Source: Halobium salinum
GTDB lineage: Archaea > Halobacteriota > Halobacteria > Halobacteriales > Haloferacaceae
Direction of reading: 5' to 3'
Length of the DNA stretch: 64,000 nucleotides
NCBI RefSeq assembly: GCF_026586625.1
Contig: NZ_JAODIW010000006.1
Location: 806,218-870,217 of the forward strand
Shown in pieces: positions 24,526-33,815 of this stretch. A model generated the notes under the pieces. It was not told where the DNA came from and did no database searches. It saw only the letters and a list, made by a program, of their open reading frames with translations. Position 1 is the stretch's first letter. Each line of letters begins with the position of its first letter. The position numbers and the translations under genes were made by a program.

Positions 24526-25185
24526 CTACCCCTCTCGGTCCACCCGCCGCAGGTACGTCGGCGGGACCGCGTCCGTCGTGTACGTCGACGTCCCGCGCTT
24601 CGACACCCGTCGACCGTCGGCTCGCATCGCCGCCGCGTCGACGACGAACACGACCGGGTCGGTGGCGTGGCGCCGGCCGACCGCCCGTGCCTCCTCGAGG
24701 CTCGGGGACAGGTGAACCTCCCGTCGCCCCATCGGTCGGAGTCCCTCCGTCTCGATGGCGGCGCGGTTCTCGGGTGCCGTCCCGTGGTAGAGGCGGTCCG
24801 GTGTCTCGTCGTCGGCCGTCCTCTCCCGGCCTGAATCGCGGTCGACGTCGACCGCGACCGAGTGACCGTAGACGGCCCGAACACGGGATTCTCGTCGCTC
24901 GAAGCGCCCCTTCGGGTCGGTCGCGACGACACCCTCGACGGTCTCGGCGTCGGCCCAGTCGTACTTCCGGCAGGCCGCGTCGACGAACGCCTCCCGGCTC
25001 GTCCAGCCCGCCTCATCGAGGTCGAGACCCACCTCCCTGGGGAAGTGTCGCAACGCGCCGCTCAGAAACCGCGAGAGGCGGACGCGTCGGTCGCCGTCCA
25101 CCACGGGGTCGCCCGCCGCGTCACAGGCCGGACACGTCGCGCCCGCGAAGAACCCGTGTCGAGCGCACCGACGAACGGGGTCCAT
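24526..25185 (-). CDS. kptA: RNA 2'-phosphotransferase (KptA/Tpt1)
   Basis: The 219-residue protein begins with a Cys-containing segment (RRCARHGFFAGATCPACD), then LSRFLSGALRH (about 37-47), RVRAVYGHSVAVD (about 101-113), LYHGT (131-135), GLRPMGRREVHLS (about 147-159) and a final RGTSTYTTDAVPP. These are the Tpt1/KptA NAD+-binding and catalytic motifs. It removes internal 2'-phosphates from RNA using NAD+. The extra N-terminal CxxC-like stretch is typical of archaeal forms and may bind zinc. The DUF1684 gene lies 3 bp upstream on the same strand, so the two probably form one unit. Confidence 0.9.
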   Translation of the reverse strand: MDPVRRCARHGFFAGATCPACDAAGDPVVDGDRRVRLSRFLSGALRHFPREVGLDLDEAGWTSREAFVDAACRKYDWADAETVEGVVATDPKGRFERRESRVRAVYGHSVAVDVDRDSGRERTADDETPDRLYHGTAPENRAAIETEGLRPMGRREVHLSPSLEEARAVGRRHATDPVVFVVDAAAMRADGRRVSKRGTSTYTTDAVPPTYLRRVDREG

Positions 25186-25188
25186 CAG

Positions 25189-25782
<594 letters not shown>

Positions 25783-26062
25783 GGCACCGGGTTCGCCCCG
25801 ACGACGGAAAAGCGGACCGCGACGCGTCGGCGGGAGGAAACTGAAGCAAGGAGGGAGGACTGTGTGGGTACGTCGTTCGGGAGGATGGTGAACGTCGACG
25901 ACGAGAGTGCGACGACAGCAGGACGCGGAGTGTGGCGACGGCAGGACGGGGGCGTCGACAACGGTCGGACGCGTGACGGCGAGGTGAGGAGATGGCGGGC
26001 GGCGGGGTCGGCGGGACGGTAGGCGGCGGGGTCGACGGGGCCGTCGTGTCGGCGCCGGTCAG
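25783..26062. other. Intergenic, G-rich low-complexity region
   Basis: Bases 25860-26060 contain irregular GACGGCAGGACG and GGCGGGGTCGGCGG-like units without a gene or clear regulatory site. Confidence 0.5.
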
Positions 26063-26311
26063 CTATCGGTTGTACCCGTGGCCCGCGACGAGCGCGACCA
26101 CGTGCAGGAGGAGGAGCCCGACGAACACGGGCGTCTCGCTCGGGGTGAGCCCCTTCGTCAGCAGAGGCAAGTAGAGAAACGGCATGACGACCGCGGCCCA
26201 GAACCCGACGAACCGGAGCGGGGCGGCGATCAGTCGACGCCCGGCCGCCGCACCGTCCGCGAGTGGCACCTTCGTGTGTTGTTCGTCGACCAGCGTGGAG
26301 GGACTCGACAT
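26063..26311 (-). CDS. Small two-TM membrane protein, function unknown
   Basis: The 82-residue product has two hydrophobic segments (about 29-50: LRFVGFWAAVVMPFLYLPLL; 60-78: FVGLLLLHVVALVAGHG) preceded by a hydrophilic N terminus. It is not recognised, but composition and topology look genuine. An AT-richer stretch (CCATTATCC, 26332-26340) about 25 nt upstream of the start can serve as promoter. Confidence 0.7.
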   Translation of the reverse strand: MSSPSTLVDEQHTKVPLADGAAAGRRLIAAPLRFVGFWAAVVMPFLYLPLLTKGLTPSETPVFVGLLLLHVVALVAGHGYNR

Positions 26312-27026
26312 CGTTCGTTTTCCTCGATAGTTCCATTATCCTAAGGGGTCATATAGTGGGGCGAGCGTTCGGTCGCTTTCGGGGCGTTTCACGACCTTGG
26401 GCCGGGAGTAAAGACGTTTCATCGCGGGTGGAGCGACGTTTAGACCGTTTATGGTCGGCACAGAAGCTTTTCTAGTATTATGACTTGTCACTTAGGACGG
26501 AATATGGTTCGGGTGGTGACGACCGCTTTCGACGGTGGAGGGATGCCCGCTCGGCCTCCACCCTCGTCGCGACCCGTCCCGGAAAGGGTCGGAACTCGTC
26601 CGACGCACACGTTGCCGGTCCGACTGACGCGCACGCTCCGCGACCGGCGGGTGCACCAGGAGTGTGGCCGTGTGCGCGTCCTCGAGGCCGAGAGGCCGCC
26701 GCTATCGCCTCCGTCACCGGCGCCGACCGGTGTGGCGTCGTGACCGCGCGGGTCCACGCCCGTGAGCGGAGACTCCGGGTTCACACGAGAGCGTCCCGTG
26801 AGCCGCGACTCGACAGCTATCACGCGAGAAAACGGCGCCGGGAGGGGGGGTCCCGGCGTCGGTGCGCCGCCGACCGCCGAACACGAGTTGCATGGCACGC
26901 GTCGCGGTCGTCGGCGCACCCCACACTCGGGACCCGACACGGAAAGGTGTATTCCGCCTACTGTACTGTACGGGTCCCCTACTGTCGTCTCCGAAGGGTT
27001 TAGACGCCGGCGTCCCACCTCGCCGC
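26312..27026. other. Intergenic region of about 715 bp with an AT-rich left part
   Basis: Bases 26312-26520 are unusually A+T-rich for this genome (TTTCTAGTATTATGACTTG near 26469-26487), the rest is GC-rich with Arg/Pro-rich frames on both strands. A frame starting at ATG 26480 runs for 87 codons but is R/P-rich and unconvincing. A small RNA or a promoter region is possible; no gene is supported. Confidence 0.45.
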
Positions 27027-27302
27027 ATGGCAGAGCTCAACCCGATCGCGAAGCGACTCCACAACGTCAGCCCCGACCCGGTCGAGTGCACGCTCGACGA
27101 CGGCTCGACGGCCGTGTTCCACCTCGACTGGACCGAGTTCTTCCAGCTCGAGTTCCGCGCCGAAGGTCGTCGCGAGGGGGACGACGGGGAGTACCGGTTC
27201 GTCACGAGCGAGGACAACGAACGGGTGCTCGTCGCCCGGCGCGACGGCGAGAGCGACGACTGGTCGGTCGTCGGGTCGGTGACCGAAGCGGAGGCGGCCT
27301 GA
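27027..27302 (+). CDS. Small acidic conserved-type haloarchaeal protein
   Basis: The 91-residue product (MAELNPIAKRLHNVSPDPVE...) is acidic and predicted mostly beta (GSTAVFHLDWTEFFQLEFRAEG, YRFVTSEDNERVLVARRDG). It looks like a small beta-barrel or SH3-like domain. Function is unknown. ATG 27027 is preferred to upstream starts because only from here does the composition become halophile-like. It is convergent with the EamA gene. Confidence 0.75.
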   Translation: MAELNPIAKRLHNVSPDPVECTLDDGSTAVFHLDWTEFFQLEFRAEGRREGDDGEYRFVTSEDNERVLVARRDGESDDWSVVGSVTEAEAA

Positions 27303-27332
27303 GTGCGGCCGGTCAGGGACGAACGAGGGTTC

Positions 27333-28283
27333 CTACCGTGAGAACAGTGTCCGGACGCGAAAGGCGACGCGTCGGACCCGCGGCAGTTCGTCGCGGATGG
27401 CGTCGCGTTTGATGAGGAGAAAGCCCCCGAAGATGAGACAGAACCCCACGACGGTCCCCGGCGTCGGCGCCTCCTGCAGGAACAGCCACCCCGTGAGCGC
27501 GGCGAACACCGGCGCGACGTAGGAGACGAGGTTGATTTCGACCGCGCCGAGGCGTTCGAGCAGGTCGAAGTAGATGAGGAAGCCGACGGCGCTCGACCCC
27601 ACGGCGAGAAAGAGGAGGGCCGCGAGGGCGGTCGGGTTGGTCCACTCGGCGGCGGCGACGGACTCGCCGAGGCCGACCGAGAGCAGGTGCATCAGCAGCG
27701 CGCCGCCGAGCATCGACCACGCCTCCATCGATTCGATGGGAAGGTCGGCGTCGATTCGGCGGGTGAGGACGCTCCCGAGTGCGAACGCCGCGGCGGCCGC
27801 CAGCACGAGCAGTTTCGCCACGGCACCGCCCGAGACGGCGGCGCCGAGGTCGGCACCGGTCAACACCGCGACGCCGACGAGGCCGAGCAGGAGGCCCGCG
27901 ACGCCGGCGAGGGTGAGCCGCTGGTCCGGGAGGAACGCGCGGGCGAAGCCGGTCGTCAGAACCGGCGAGAGACTCACGATGACGGCGGCCGTGGCGGAGT
28001 TGACCGCCGGGTCGGTCTCACCGACGAACAGCAGTGCGTGGTAGGCGGCGATGAGGAGGACGGCGCCGACGGCGACGACCGCCCACTGGTCGCGACCCCG
28101 TGGGAACGGGTCGTCGAGGACGTAAACGGCGTAGCCGAGCATGAGGACGCCGGCTACGTCGTACCGAACCGCGGCGAAGAGGACGGGCGGGAAGTAGTCG
28201 AGACCGGCCTTGATGGCCATGAAGGCGGAGCCCCAGAGGGCGGCGAGAGCGACGAAGAGGACGAGATTCCGGTACCGGGTCAC
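27333..28283 (-). CDS. DMT superfamily transporter (EamA family)
   Basis: The 316-residue protein has ten hydrophobic segments in two EamA repeats. The first opens with LFVALAALWGSAFMAIKAGL, and the second repeat contains LGSVLTRRIDAD and ends with TPGTVVGFCLIFGGFLLIKR. These are typical of drug/metabolite exporters in the cytoplasmic membrane. Substrate cannot be told. The 155 bp upstream contain hairpin repeats only. Confidence 0.9.
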   Translation of the reverse strand: MTRYRNLVLFVALAALWGSAFMAIKAGLDYFPPVLFAAVRYDVAGVLMLGYAVYVLDDPFPRGRDQWAVVAVGAVLLIAAYHALLFVGETDPAVNSATAAVIVSLSPVLTTGFARAFLPDQRLTLAGVAGLLLGLVGVAVLTGADLGAAVSGGAVAKLLVLAAAAAFALGSVLTRRIDADLPIESMEAWSMLGGALLMHLLSVGLGESVAAAEWTNPTALAALLFLAVGSSAVGFLIYFDLLERLGAVEINLVSYVAPVFAALTGWLFLQEAPTPGTVVGFCLIFGGFLLIKRDAIRDELPRVRRVAFRVRTLFSR

Positions 28284-28309
28284 GGTGGGTGAAGCCGCTC
28301 GCGTCGCCT

Positions 28310-28438
28310 GAAGGTTTCGCTCCCGGCGAGCGAAGCGAGCCGGGTGCAGAGAGTGTAGCGAACGTAGTGAGCGGAACGACCGCGTTCCCGGCGAACAGAG
28401 CGGGACCTCCGGTCCCGCTTGCAGCTGGCGAGCCGAGT
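28310..28438. repeat. GC-rich palindromic hairpin cluster between two genes
   Basis: Motifs such as GGCGAGCGAAGCGAGCC, GTAGCGAACGTAGTGAGCGG and GCGGGACCTCCGGTCCCGC form strong stem-loops. They fill the spacer between the EamA start and the solute-binding protein end. The first two belong to the same GAGCGNAGCGAGC class seen at 1660-1760, 23870-23980 and inside the dispersed elements. Confidence 0.6.
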
Positions 28439-30100
28439 CTACTCCGAGCGGCGCATCTCGGCGGCGTCGACGCGCTCGTCCGTCCGGGCCCGCCAGTCAA
28501 TCGCCGAAGAGACGCCGTAGACGCTGTACTGTCGGTTCAGGAACACCCACGGGGCACGGTCGTGTGCGAGCTGGTTCGCGTCACGGAGCGTGTTGACGCG
28601 TTCGTCGCCGGTCTGGCTGCTGGCCTGGGTGAGGAGGCGGTCGAACGCCTCGTTGCTCCACGTCGAGAGCCGGCCGTCCGACGTGAGCAGCGGCCGCATC
28701 ACGAGGACGCCGTCTGCCGTCGGCTCGTTCCAGCCGATCAGGTACCACGCCGGGTCGTCGCTGTCGGTCGGGGAGAGGAGGTCCGACGCAAGCGACTGGA
28801 ACCCGCGGCGTTCGACCGTCGCGGAGACGTTCGACAGCTCGTCGACGTAACCGACGACCGACTGGGCGATTTCGAACCCCTTGAGGTAGCGCCCGGTGGG
28901 GACGTGTAAGGTGATCTCGGCGCCAGCGTAGCCGCTCTGTTCGACCAACTGCTCCGCGCGTTCGGGGTCGTAGGGGTACGGTTCTACGTCCGGGTTGTGG
29001 CCGGTGAACCCCTCGAGCGTCGGCTGCCCCGTCTGTTCACCGAACCCTTGCAGGACGTTCCCGACGACGCTCTCGAGGTCGACCGCGTAGTTCAGCGCGC
29101 GTCTGAAGGCGACCGAGTCGAACGGCTGCGTGTCGTCGCGCATCCCCGTGAACAGGAGCCGCGTCGAGGGTGCCACCTCCACCCGCGCTCGCGTTCCATC
29201 GTTGATGCGACGTACGCCGGCGGGGGGGACACCCACCGCCACGTCCACCTCCCCCTCCAGGAGTGCGTCGATGCGGGCAACGGGGTCCGTCTCGGCGCTG
29301 AAGCTGACCGCCGACGCCGCGGGCCGGTCCCCCCAGTAGTCCTCGAAGCGGGAGAACTCGACCCGCGACCCCGACTCGTAGCTCTCGAGGACGAACGGGC
29401 CCGTCCCCATCGCGTTGGAGGCGATGTACGACCGGTCGTGTGACTGGACCCACTCCTTCGAGAGCACGTCGCAGTAGCTCGCGAACGTCGTGAACACGAC
29501 TGGGTCGACGCCCGACGAGCGCACTTCGACGCTCCGTTCGCCGTCCACGACGGCGGCGTCGGTCACCCCGTCGAGTTGGTCACGTTGCGGGCTGCTGAAC
29601 CCCGTCGCGTCGTCGGCGACGCGCTCGACGCTGAACACCACGTCCTCGGGGGTGAGACTGCTCCCGTCGTGGAAGCTGACGTCCTCGCGCACGTCGAACC
29701 GCACTCGGTTCCCGTTCTCCATGCGACGGTAGTTCGTCGCGAGTCCCTCGACGATTCGGCCGTGACGGTCGGTCGACAGCACCCCCTGGTAACAGTGCAA
29801 CAGCACCGTCTTCGCCGGCGTCTGCCGGTGGTCGTGTGGGTCCAGCCCCTGCGGGACCTGTCCCTGCGTGATGCGGATGGGGAAGGCACCACCTTCTCCG
29901 TCGTCCGCTCCGTCACCACCGCTCTCGGTCTCGGTCGCTCCTCCGGAGTCGTTCCCGGAGGAGGTGTCCGTAGTCGTCCCCCCCGTCGGGTCGTTACCCA
30001 GGACTCCGGAGCATCCGGCGAGCGCCGCCGAACCCGCCGCACCCCCGGCGAGCGACAGGAAGCGCCGCCTCCCCACACCAGTCCGTTCCTCACCCGGCAT
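28439..30100 (-). CDS. ABC transporter solute-binding lipoprotein, peptide/nickel type (SBP_bac_5)
   Basis: The 553-residue protein has a Tat lipoprotein signal: GRRRFLSLAGG, a hydrophobic stretch and the lipobox LAGC near residues 27-30, followed by a T/S/G/D-rich linker to about 70. The SBP_bac_5 domain then shows DVREDVSFHDGSSLTPEDVVF-like and GTGPFVLESYESG signatures. It would bind oligopeptides or similar ligands outside the cell. No permease or ATPase gene is adjacent, so it is an orphan binding protein or its partners lie elsewhere. Confidence 0.9.
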   Translation of the reverse strand: MPGEERTGVGRRRFLSLAGGAAGSAALAGCSGVLGNDPTGGTTTDTSSGNDSGGATETESGGDGADDGEGGAFPIRITQGQVPQGLDPHDHRQTPAKTVLLHCYQGVLSTDRHGRIVEGLATNYRRMENGNRVRFDVREDVSFHDGSSLTPEDVVFSVERVADDATGFSSPQRDQLDGVTDAAVVDGERSVEVRSSGVDPVVFTTFASYCDVLSKEWVQSHDRSYIASNAMGTGPFVLESYESGSRVEFSRFEDYWGDRPAASAVSFSAETDPVARIDALLEGEVDVAVGVPPAGVRRINDGTRARVEVAPSTRLLFTGMRDDTQPFDSVAFRRALNYAVDLESVVGNVLQGFGEQTGQPTLEGFTGHNPDVEPYPYDPERAEQLVEQSGYAGAEITLHVPTGRYLKGFEIAQSVVGYVDELSNVSATVERRGFQSLASDLLSPTDSDDPAWYLIGWNEPTADGVLVMRPLLTSDGRLSTWSNEAFDRLLTQASSQTGDERVNTLRDANQLAHDRAPWVFLNRQYSVYGVSSAIDWRARTDERVDAAEMRRSE

Positions 30101-30225
30101 GCGAGATACATCAGAGACTCTGGCGTAAATAGCCTGTGCATGTCCCGGACGGGCCCCCGAGTCGTCCTTGGGATGTACGGACGGCTGACCCCGCCGGCGG
30201 GTCACTTCCGGGATGCGGATTACGT

Positions 30226-30234
30226 TTAAGTACG
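30226..30234 (+). promoter_or_regulatory. TATA box for the RNase H-like gene
   Basis: ACGTTTAAGTACGG is centred about 26 nt before ATG 30255, the canonical leaderless spacing. Confidence 0.6.
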
Positions 30235-30254
30235 GTGGCGCCGGAAACGCCACC

Positions 30255-30884
30255 ATGGCCGTTCACGGCCGGTCGAGACTTCGTGACCTGTTCGACGAGT
30301 CGCCCACGCCGCACATCGCGCACCCGCCGCGGACCCATCGTCGTCACTTCTACGTCGCCACCGACGGGTCCTACCGGCCGGACGGCGGCGGACTCGGGGC
30401 CGTCATCGAGACGCGCGACGGGGAGCGCATCGCCCGCCTCGCCGTCCCCGACTCGGCGCCGAACAACAACGTCGCCGAGTACCGGGCGCTCCACCTCGGC
30501 CTCGACGTGCTCGCCGCGCGTGCGCCCCGCACCGCCCGCGTGGGCGTGCTCGTCGACTTGGACGACCTCGCCGCCAACGTCAACCGGGCCGTCCTCGCCG
30601 CGGACGACCCCGACTGGGCGCCCGGCGACTGCCGTATCCCCGCCGGTAGCGAGCACCACTGGCGCGGCATTCAGGCGCGCATCGCCGGCTTCGGCGAACT
30701 GCGTGCGGCCCGAATCGACGGTCGACGCAACCCCGCACACCCGCTCGCGAACACGCCGGAGGAGTACGCCCACGTGAACGACCGAGCGCCGCGCTGTGTC
30801 CTCCCGGAACCGCCGACGAGCGGAGGAGCGACGGGTCCGGGCGTCCCGCCACCGTCGCGGTCGGAACGCCGGACCGGCCACTGA
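30255..30884 (+). CDS. RNase H-like protein (ribonuclease HI family)
   Basis: The 209-residue protein has an RNase H fold: strand 1 with YVATDGSYRPDGGGLGAV (first catalytic Asp), NNNVAEYRALHLGLD (catalytic Glu), and VLVDLDDLAANVNR (next Asp). The last motif usually reads N..AD.LA, but here it is RRNPAHPLAN, with His instead of the fourth acidic residue. Two- and three-carboxylate variants may still cleave RNA-DNA hybrids. Its C-terminal 25 residues are P/S/G/R-rich, and the stop codon lies in a 36-bp tandem repeat. Confidence 0.8.
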   Translation: MAVHGRSRLRDLFDESPTPHIAHPPRTHRRHFYVATDGSYRPDGGGLGAVIETRDGERIARLAVPDSAPNNNVAEYRALHLGLDVLAARAPRTARVGVLVDLDDLAANVNRAVLAADDPDWAPGDCRIPAGSEHHWRGIQARIAGFGELRAARIDGRRNPAHPLANTPEEYAHVNDRAPRCVLPEPPTSGGATGPGVPPPSRSERRTGH

Positions 30885-30949
30885 CTGCCGGGGAGGGAGG
30901 AGCGCCGGACCGGCCATTGACTGCCGGGGAGGGAGGAACGCCGGAACCA
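30864..30949. repeat. 36-bp tandem repeat, about 2.4 units, spanning the RNase H stop codon
   Basis: Units start at 30864, 30900 and 30936; the first two differ at two positions, the third is cut after about 14 bp. The first unit contains the last codons and TGA of the RNase H gene, so the gene end has been duplicated outward. Confidence 0.85.
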
Positions 30950-31019
30950 TCACCAGCCACCCGGGACCTCCGCAACACCGTACAGAAAGTTGATAACACG
31001 GTCGAGTGACCGAACTCGC

Positions 31020-31769
31020 ATGGCTCCCTCCACAGCGTACGACGTCCGACTCCGGCGAGCGCGCTACACCCCGCTCGGCGCCACGGTTCGTGACCGCTTC
31101 GGGGTGCTCCTCGGGGTCTGGCTTCTCACGACGGTCGTCACCCTCCTGGTGCTCGTCGGCTCGGGAGTCGACCTCCTCGCGACGGCGGCCCCGCTGAGTT
31201 CGTCCGCTTCGGACGTCACCGTCGTGGGGACCGACCCGACGGACGCCCTCCTCTTCGGGGCCGAGGTCGCGTCGCTCGTGGGGGGCACGCTCGCGCTGGT
31301 CGTCGCGACCGGGCTGGCGGCACGGGACGACGACCGGGTCGAACTCGCGGCCGGCCGGTCACAGTTCCTCCTCGCGGCGGCGACCTTCGTCGCCGGTGTG
31401 AGCGTCGGGCGGACGTTCGTCTCGACGCTCCTCCGCGACATCCACCTCCTCGACACCGTCGGAGCCGCGACCGTCCTCGAATCGGGTACCTCCGGAGCCG
31501 TCGTCGCCCTCCGTGCCCTCGCCGAACTCGGCCTGTTCGTCCCCGTCGCGGTCGGCGTCGGGGCGGCCCTCCCGTGTTTCCTCGTCGGCGCCGTTCGGGC
31601 GGGACTCGCGCCGCGTTACACCAGCGACCGGATGCGCGGGTTCGTCGCGCTCGCGTTGGTCACCTTCGCGGCGGTGTACTCCCCGCCGGACCTCCCCAGC
31701 CTCGCCCTCGTCGCCGTCCCGCCGTTCGCCGGGTTCGCGGTCGGCCTCGCGTGGCTGGAGTTCGGGTGA
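31020..31769 (+). CDS. Multi-spanning membrane protein with weak resemblance to TatC
   Basis: The 249-residue product has five to six hydrophobic segments (about 24-43, 74-95, 108-125, 150-180, 200-216, 220-245). The C-terminal pattern SDRMRGFVALALVTFAAVYS-PPDLPSLALVAVP resembles TatC near its last periplasmic loop and TM5/6 (R..., tPpD, P...). The N-terminal TatC motifs (HL.ELR) are absent. It may be a diverged TatC paralogue, or a separate haloarchaeal membrane family. It precedes the histidine kinase by 87 bp on the same strand. Confidence 0.7.
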   Translation: MAPSTAYDVRLRRARYTPLGATVRDRFGVLLGVWLLTTVVTLLVLVGSGVDLLATAAPLSSSASDVTVVGTDPTDALLFGAEVASLVGGTLALVVATGLAARDDDRVELAAGRSQFLLAAATFVAGVSVGRTFVSTLLRDIHLLDTVGAATVLESGTSGAVVALRALAELGLFVPVAVGVGAALPCFLVGAVRAGLAPRYTSDRMRGFVALALVTFAAVYSPPDLPSLALVAVPPFAGFAVGLAWLEFG

Positions 31770-31856
31770 GCCGTTTCGACGGGCTAACATAACTTCGGTT
31801 GACTATCGCCCATTGCGACAGTTTGACGTAGGTCGGGTTGTAGCGTGTAGTAACCG

Positions 31857-33815
31857 ATGGTATCGCTCGGTACTCCCGGAATCGCCCACGTCGTCGTTCT
31901 GGCACTCTCCGCCCTGCTCTGTTTGGGGCTGGCGGCGTGGGTTCGTTCGACGACCGCCACGAGCGGACAGCGGTGGTTCGGCGTGCTCCTCGCCGCCGAC
32001 GCGGTCTGGGCCACTACCGCGGCTCTCAGTTTGCTCGTGGCGCCGCCGGCGAAGACCGAGCTCCTCGTGGTCCGTGGACTCGTGCAGGCGACGATTCCGC
32101 TCGTCTGGGTGCGCTTCACCGCCGCCCACACGCGTCGGGAGTTCTCGCTCTCGAAGCCGGTCCACGGCCTCCTCGCCGCCGGCTGGGCGACCTCGGTCCT
32201 CGCCCTCCTCACCAACGGGTACCACGGACTCTACTGGAGTTCGGTGACGCTCCGAACCGGCCCGTTCCCGTTCCTGGAGCTGACCCCCGGGCCGTTGCTG
32301 TTCGGGACGTACCTCTACATCTTCGGTGCGACCGGCCTAGGCATCCACTACCTCGCCGAGCTGTTCACCCGCTCGCGCCATCGCTCCCGGGCGGCCGTAT
32401 ACGTCCTGCTCGTGGGTGCGCTGGTGGCGAGCGCCCCGGCGGTGGTGACGGTGCTCGAACTCGGGCCCGCGGCGGGCTACGACTACTCCGTGTACGGTAT
32501 CGGCGGGTTCGCCGCGCTGACCGCGCTCGTCGTCTTCCGGCTCGGCGCGCTCAACGTCGAGCCGGTCGCGCGGGACGTACTGTTCGACGCGTTCGACGAC
32601 GCCGTGCTGGTATTCGACGACCGCGGGCGCCTCGCGGACCACAACGTCGCGGCCGCGACGCTCTGGCCCACGCTCGGCGAGCGCGACCACATCGGGGAGC
32701 CGCTCGGGACCGCTCTGCCGGAACTCGCCGGGCTCCTCCCGGCGCGGCCCCGGTCGTCGCCGACCGGGGAGCTGACACTCACCGTCGAGGGCGAGCGGCG
32801 GCACTTCTCGCTGCGCGTCACCCCGGTGTCGAGCGGCGAGGAGCGCGTCGGTCACACGCTCGTCCTCCGGGACGTGACCGAACTCGTTGCCTACCGCCGC
32901 GAACTGGAACAGAAAAACAGACAGCTCGACGAGTTCACGAGCACCGTCGCACACGACCTGCGGAACCCGCTCAACGTCGCGGACGGGTACGCCCGCCTCG
33001 CCGTGGAGTCGCTCGCCGAGCTCGGGCTCGGCCCGACTACCGACTCGGCGGCGGCGGACGACGAGCGAGAGGGGACGGGCGAGGGGTCGTCGTCCGTCGA
33101 GTCTGTCGACGCGACCGGTTCGGCCGGCTCCGTCGACCCCGAGGTGCTCGACCACCTGGAGCGCGTCGGCGACGCCCACGACCGGATGCTCCAGATAATC
33201 GACGACCTGCAGACGCTGGCGCGGACGGGAGAGTCCGTCGAGGCGACCGAGCCGGTCGACCTCCGGCGCGCCGCCACCGACGCCTGGGCGAACCTCGACA
33301 CGTCCCGTGCGACCCTCTACGTCGCCGACGACGCGACCGTCCACGCGGACCGTGGCCGGCTCCTCTCCATCCTCGAGAACCTCTATCGGAACAGCGTTCG
33401 CCACGCCGGCGACGGGGTCGTCGTCGAGGTCGGTGCCGGACCCGGGTCGTTCTTCGTGCGCGACGACGGGCCGGGCGTCCCGGCGGCCGACCGGGAGACC
33501 GTCTTCGAGTACGGCTACACCACCCACGCCGACGGCACCGGACTCGGGCTCCCCATCGTCAGGACGATGGCGGAGTCACACGGCTGGTCGGTCCGACTCG
33601 ACGACGACGAGGACGGGGCGTGTTTCGTCTTCGACGAAGTGACCGTCGAGTTCCCCGACGGCGACGAGGGCGGCGACGACCGGGGCGGTGACGGCGGACC
33701 GGGCGCCGGGCGTGGGGCCGCCGGACGCGGGTCCGCCGGCCACGAGACCACGGACGAAGGGGCCGACGACGCCGTCTACCGCCCGGTCGACGTGTCGACC
33801 GTCAGGACGGGGTAG
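31857..33815 (+). CDS. Sensor histidine kinase with N-terminal 7TM domain and PAS domain
   Basis: The 652-residue protein has seven TM segments (about 1-235, histidine-kinase N-terminal 7TM type), a PAS-like domain (about 240-340, DAVLVFDDRGRLADHNVAA), the HisKA box TSTVAHDLRNPLN with phosphoacceptor H366, an acidic insert of about 45 residues, then HATPase motifs ENLYRNSVRHAG (N box near 507-515), VRDDGPGVP and GTGLGLPIV. A D/G/R-rich tail follows. No response regulator is adjacent, so its partner is encoded elsewhere. The ligand is unknown. Confidence 0.92.
   Translation: MVSLGTPGIAHVVVLALSALLCLGLAAWVRSTTATSGQRWFGVLLAADAVWATTAALSLLVAPPAKTELLVVRGLVQATIPLVWVRFTAAHTRREFSLSKPVHGLLAAGWATSVLALLTNGYHGLYWSSVTLRTGPFPFLELTPGPLLFGTYLYIFGATGLGIHYLAELFTRSRHRSRAAVYVLLVGALVASAPAVVTVLELGPAAGYDYSVYGIGGFAALTALVVFRLGALNVEPVARDVLFDAFDDAVLVFDDRGRLADHNVAAATLWPTLGERDHIGEPLGTALPELAGLLPARPRSSPTGELTLTVEGERRHFSLRVTPVSSGEERVGHTLVLRDVTELVAYRRELEQKNRQLDEFTSTVAHDLRNPLNVADGYARLAVESLAELGLGPTTDSAAADDEREGTGEGSSSVESVDATGSAGSVDPEVLDHLERVGDAHDRMLQIIDDLQTLARTGESVEATEPVDLRRAATDAWANLDTSRATLYVADDATVHADRGRLLSILENLYRNSVRHAGDGVVVEVGAGPGSFFVRDDGPGVPAADRETVFEYGYTTHADGTGLGLPIVRTMAESHGWSVRLDDDEDGACFVFDEVTVEFPDGDEGGDDRGGDGGPGAGRGAAGRGSAGHETTDEGADDAVYRPVDVSTVRTG

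Noticed and set aside
26488..27018. Minus-strand frame of 176 codons in the 26.3-27.0 kb spacer
   Set aside because: R/P/T-rich, no acidic bias, no promoter, overlaps the promoter of the 27027 gene.
32337..33527. Minus-strand frame of 396 codons opposite the histidine kinase
   Set aside because: Shadow of conserved HisKA and HATPase codons; no recognisable domain.
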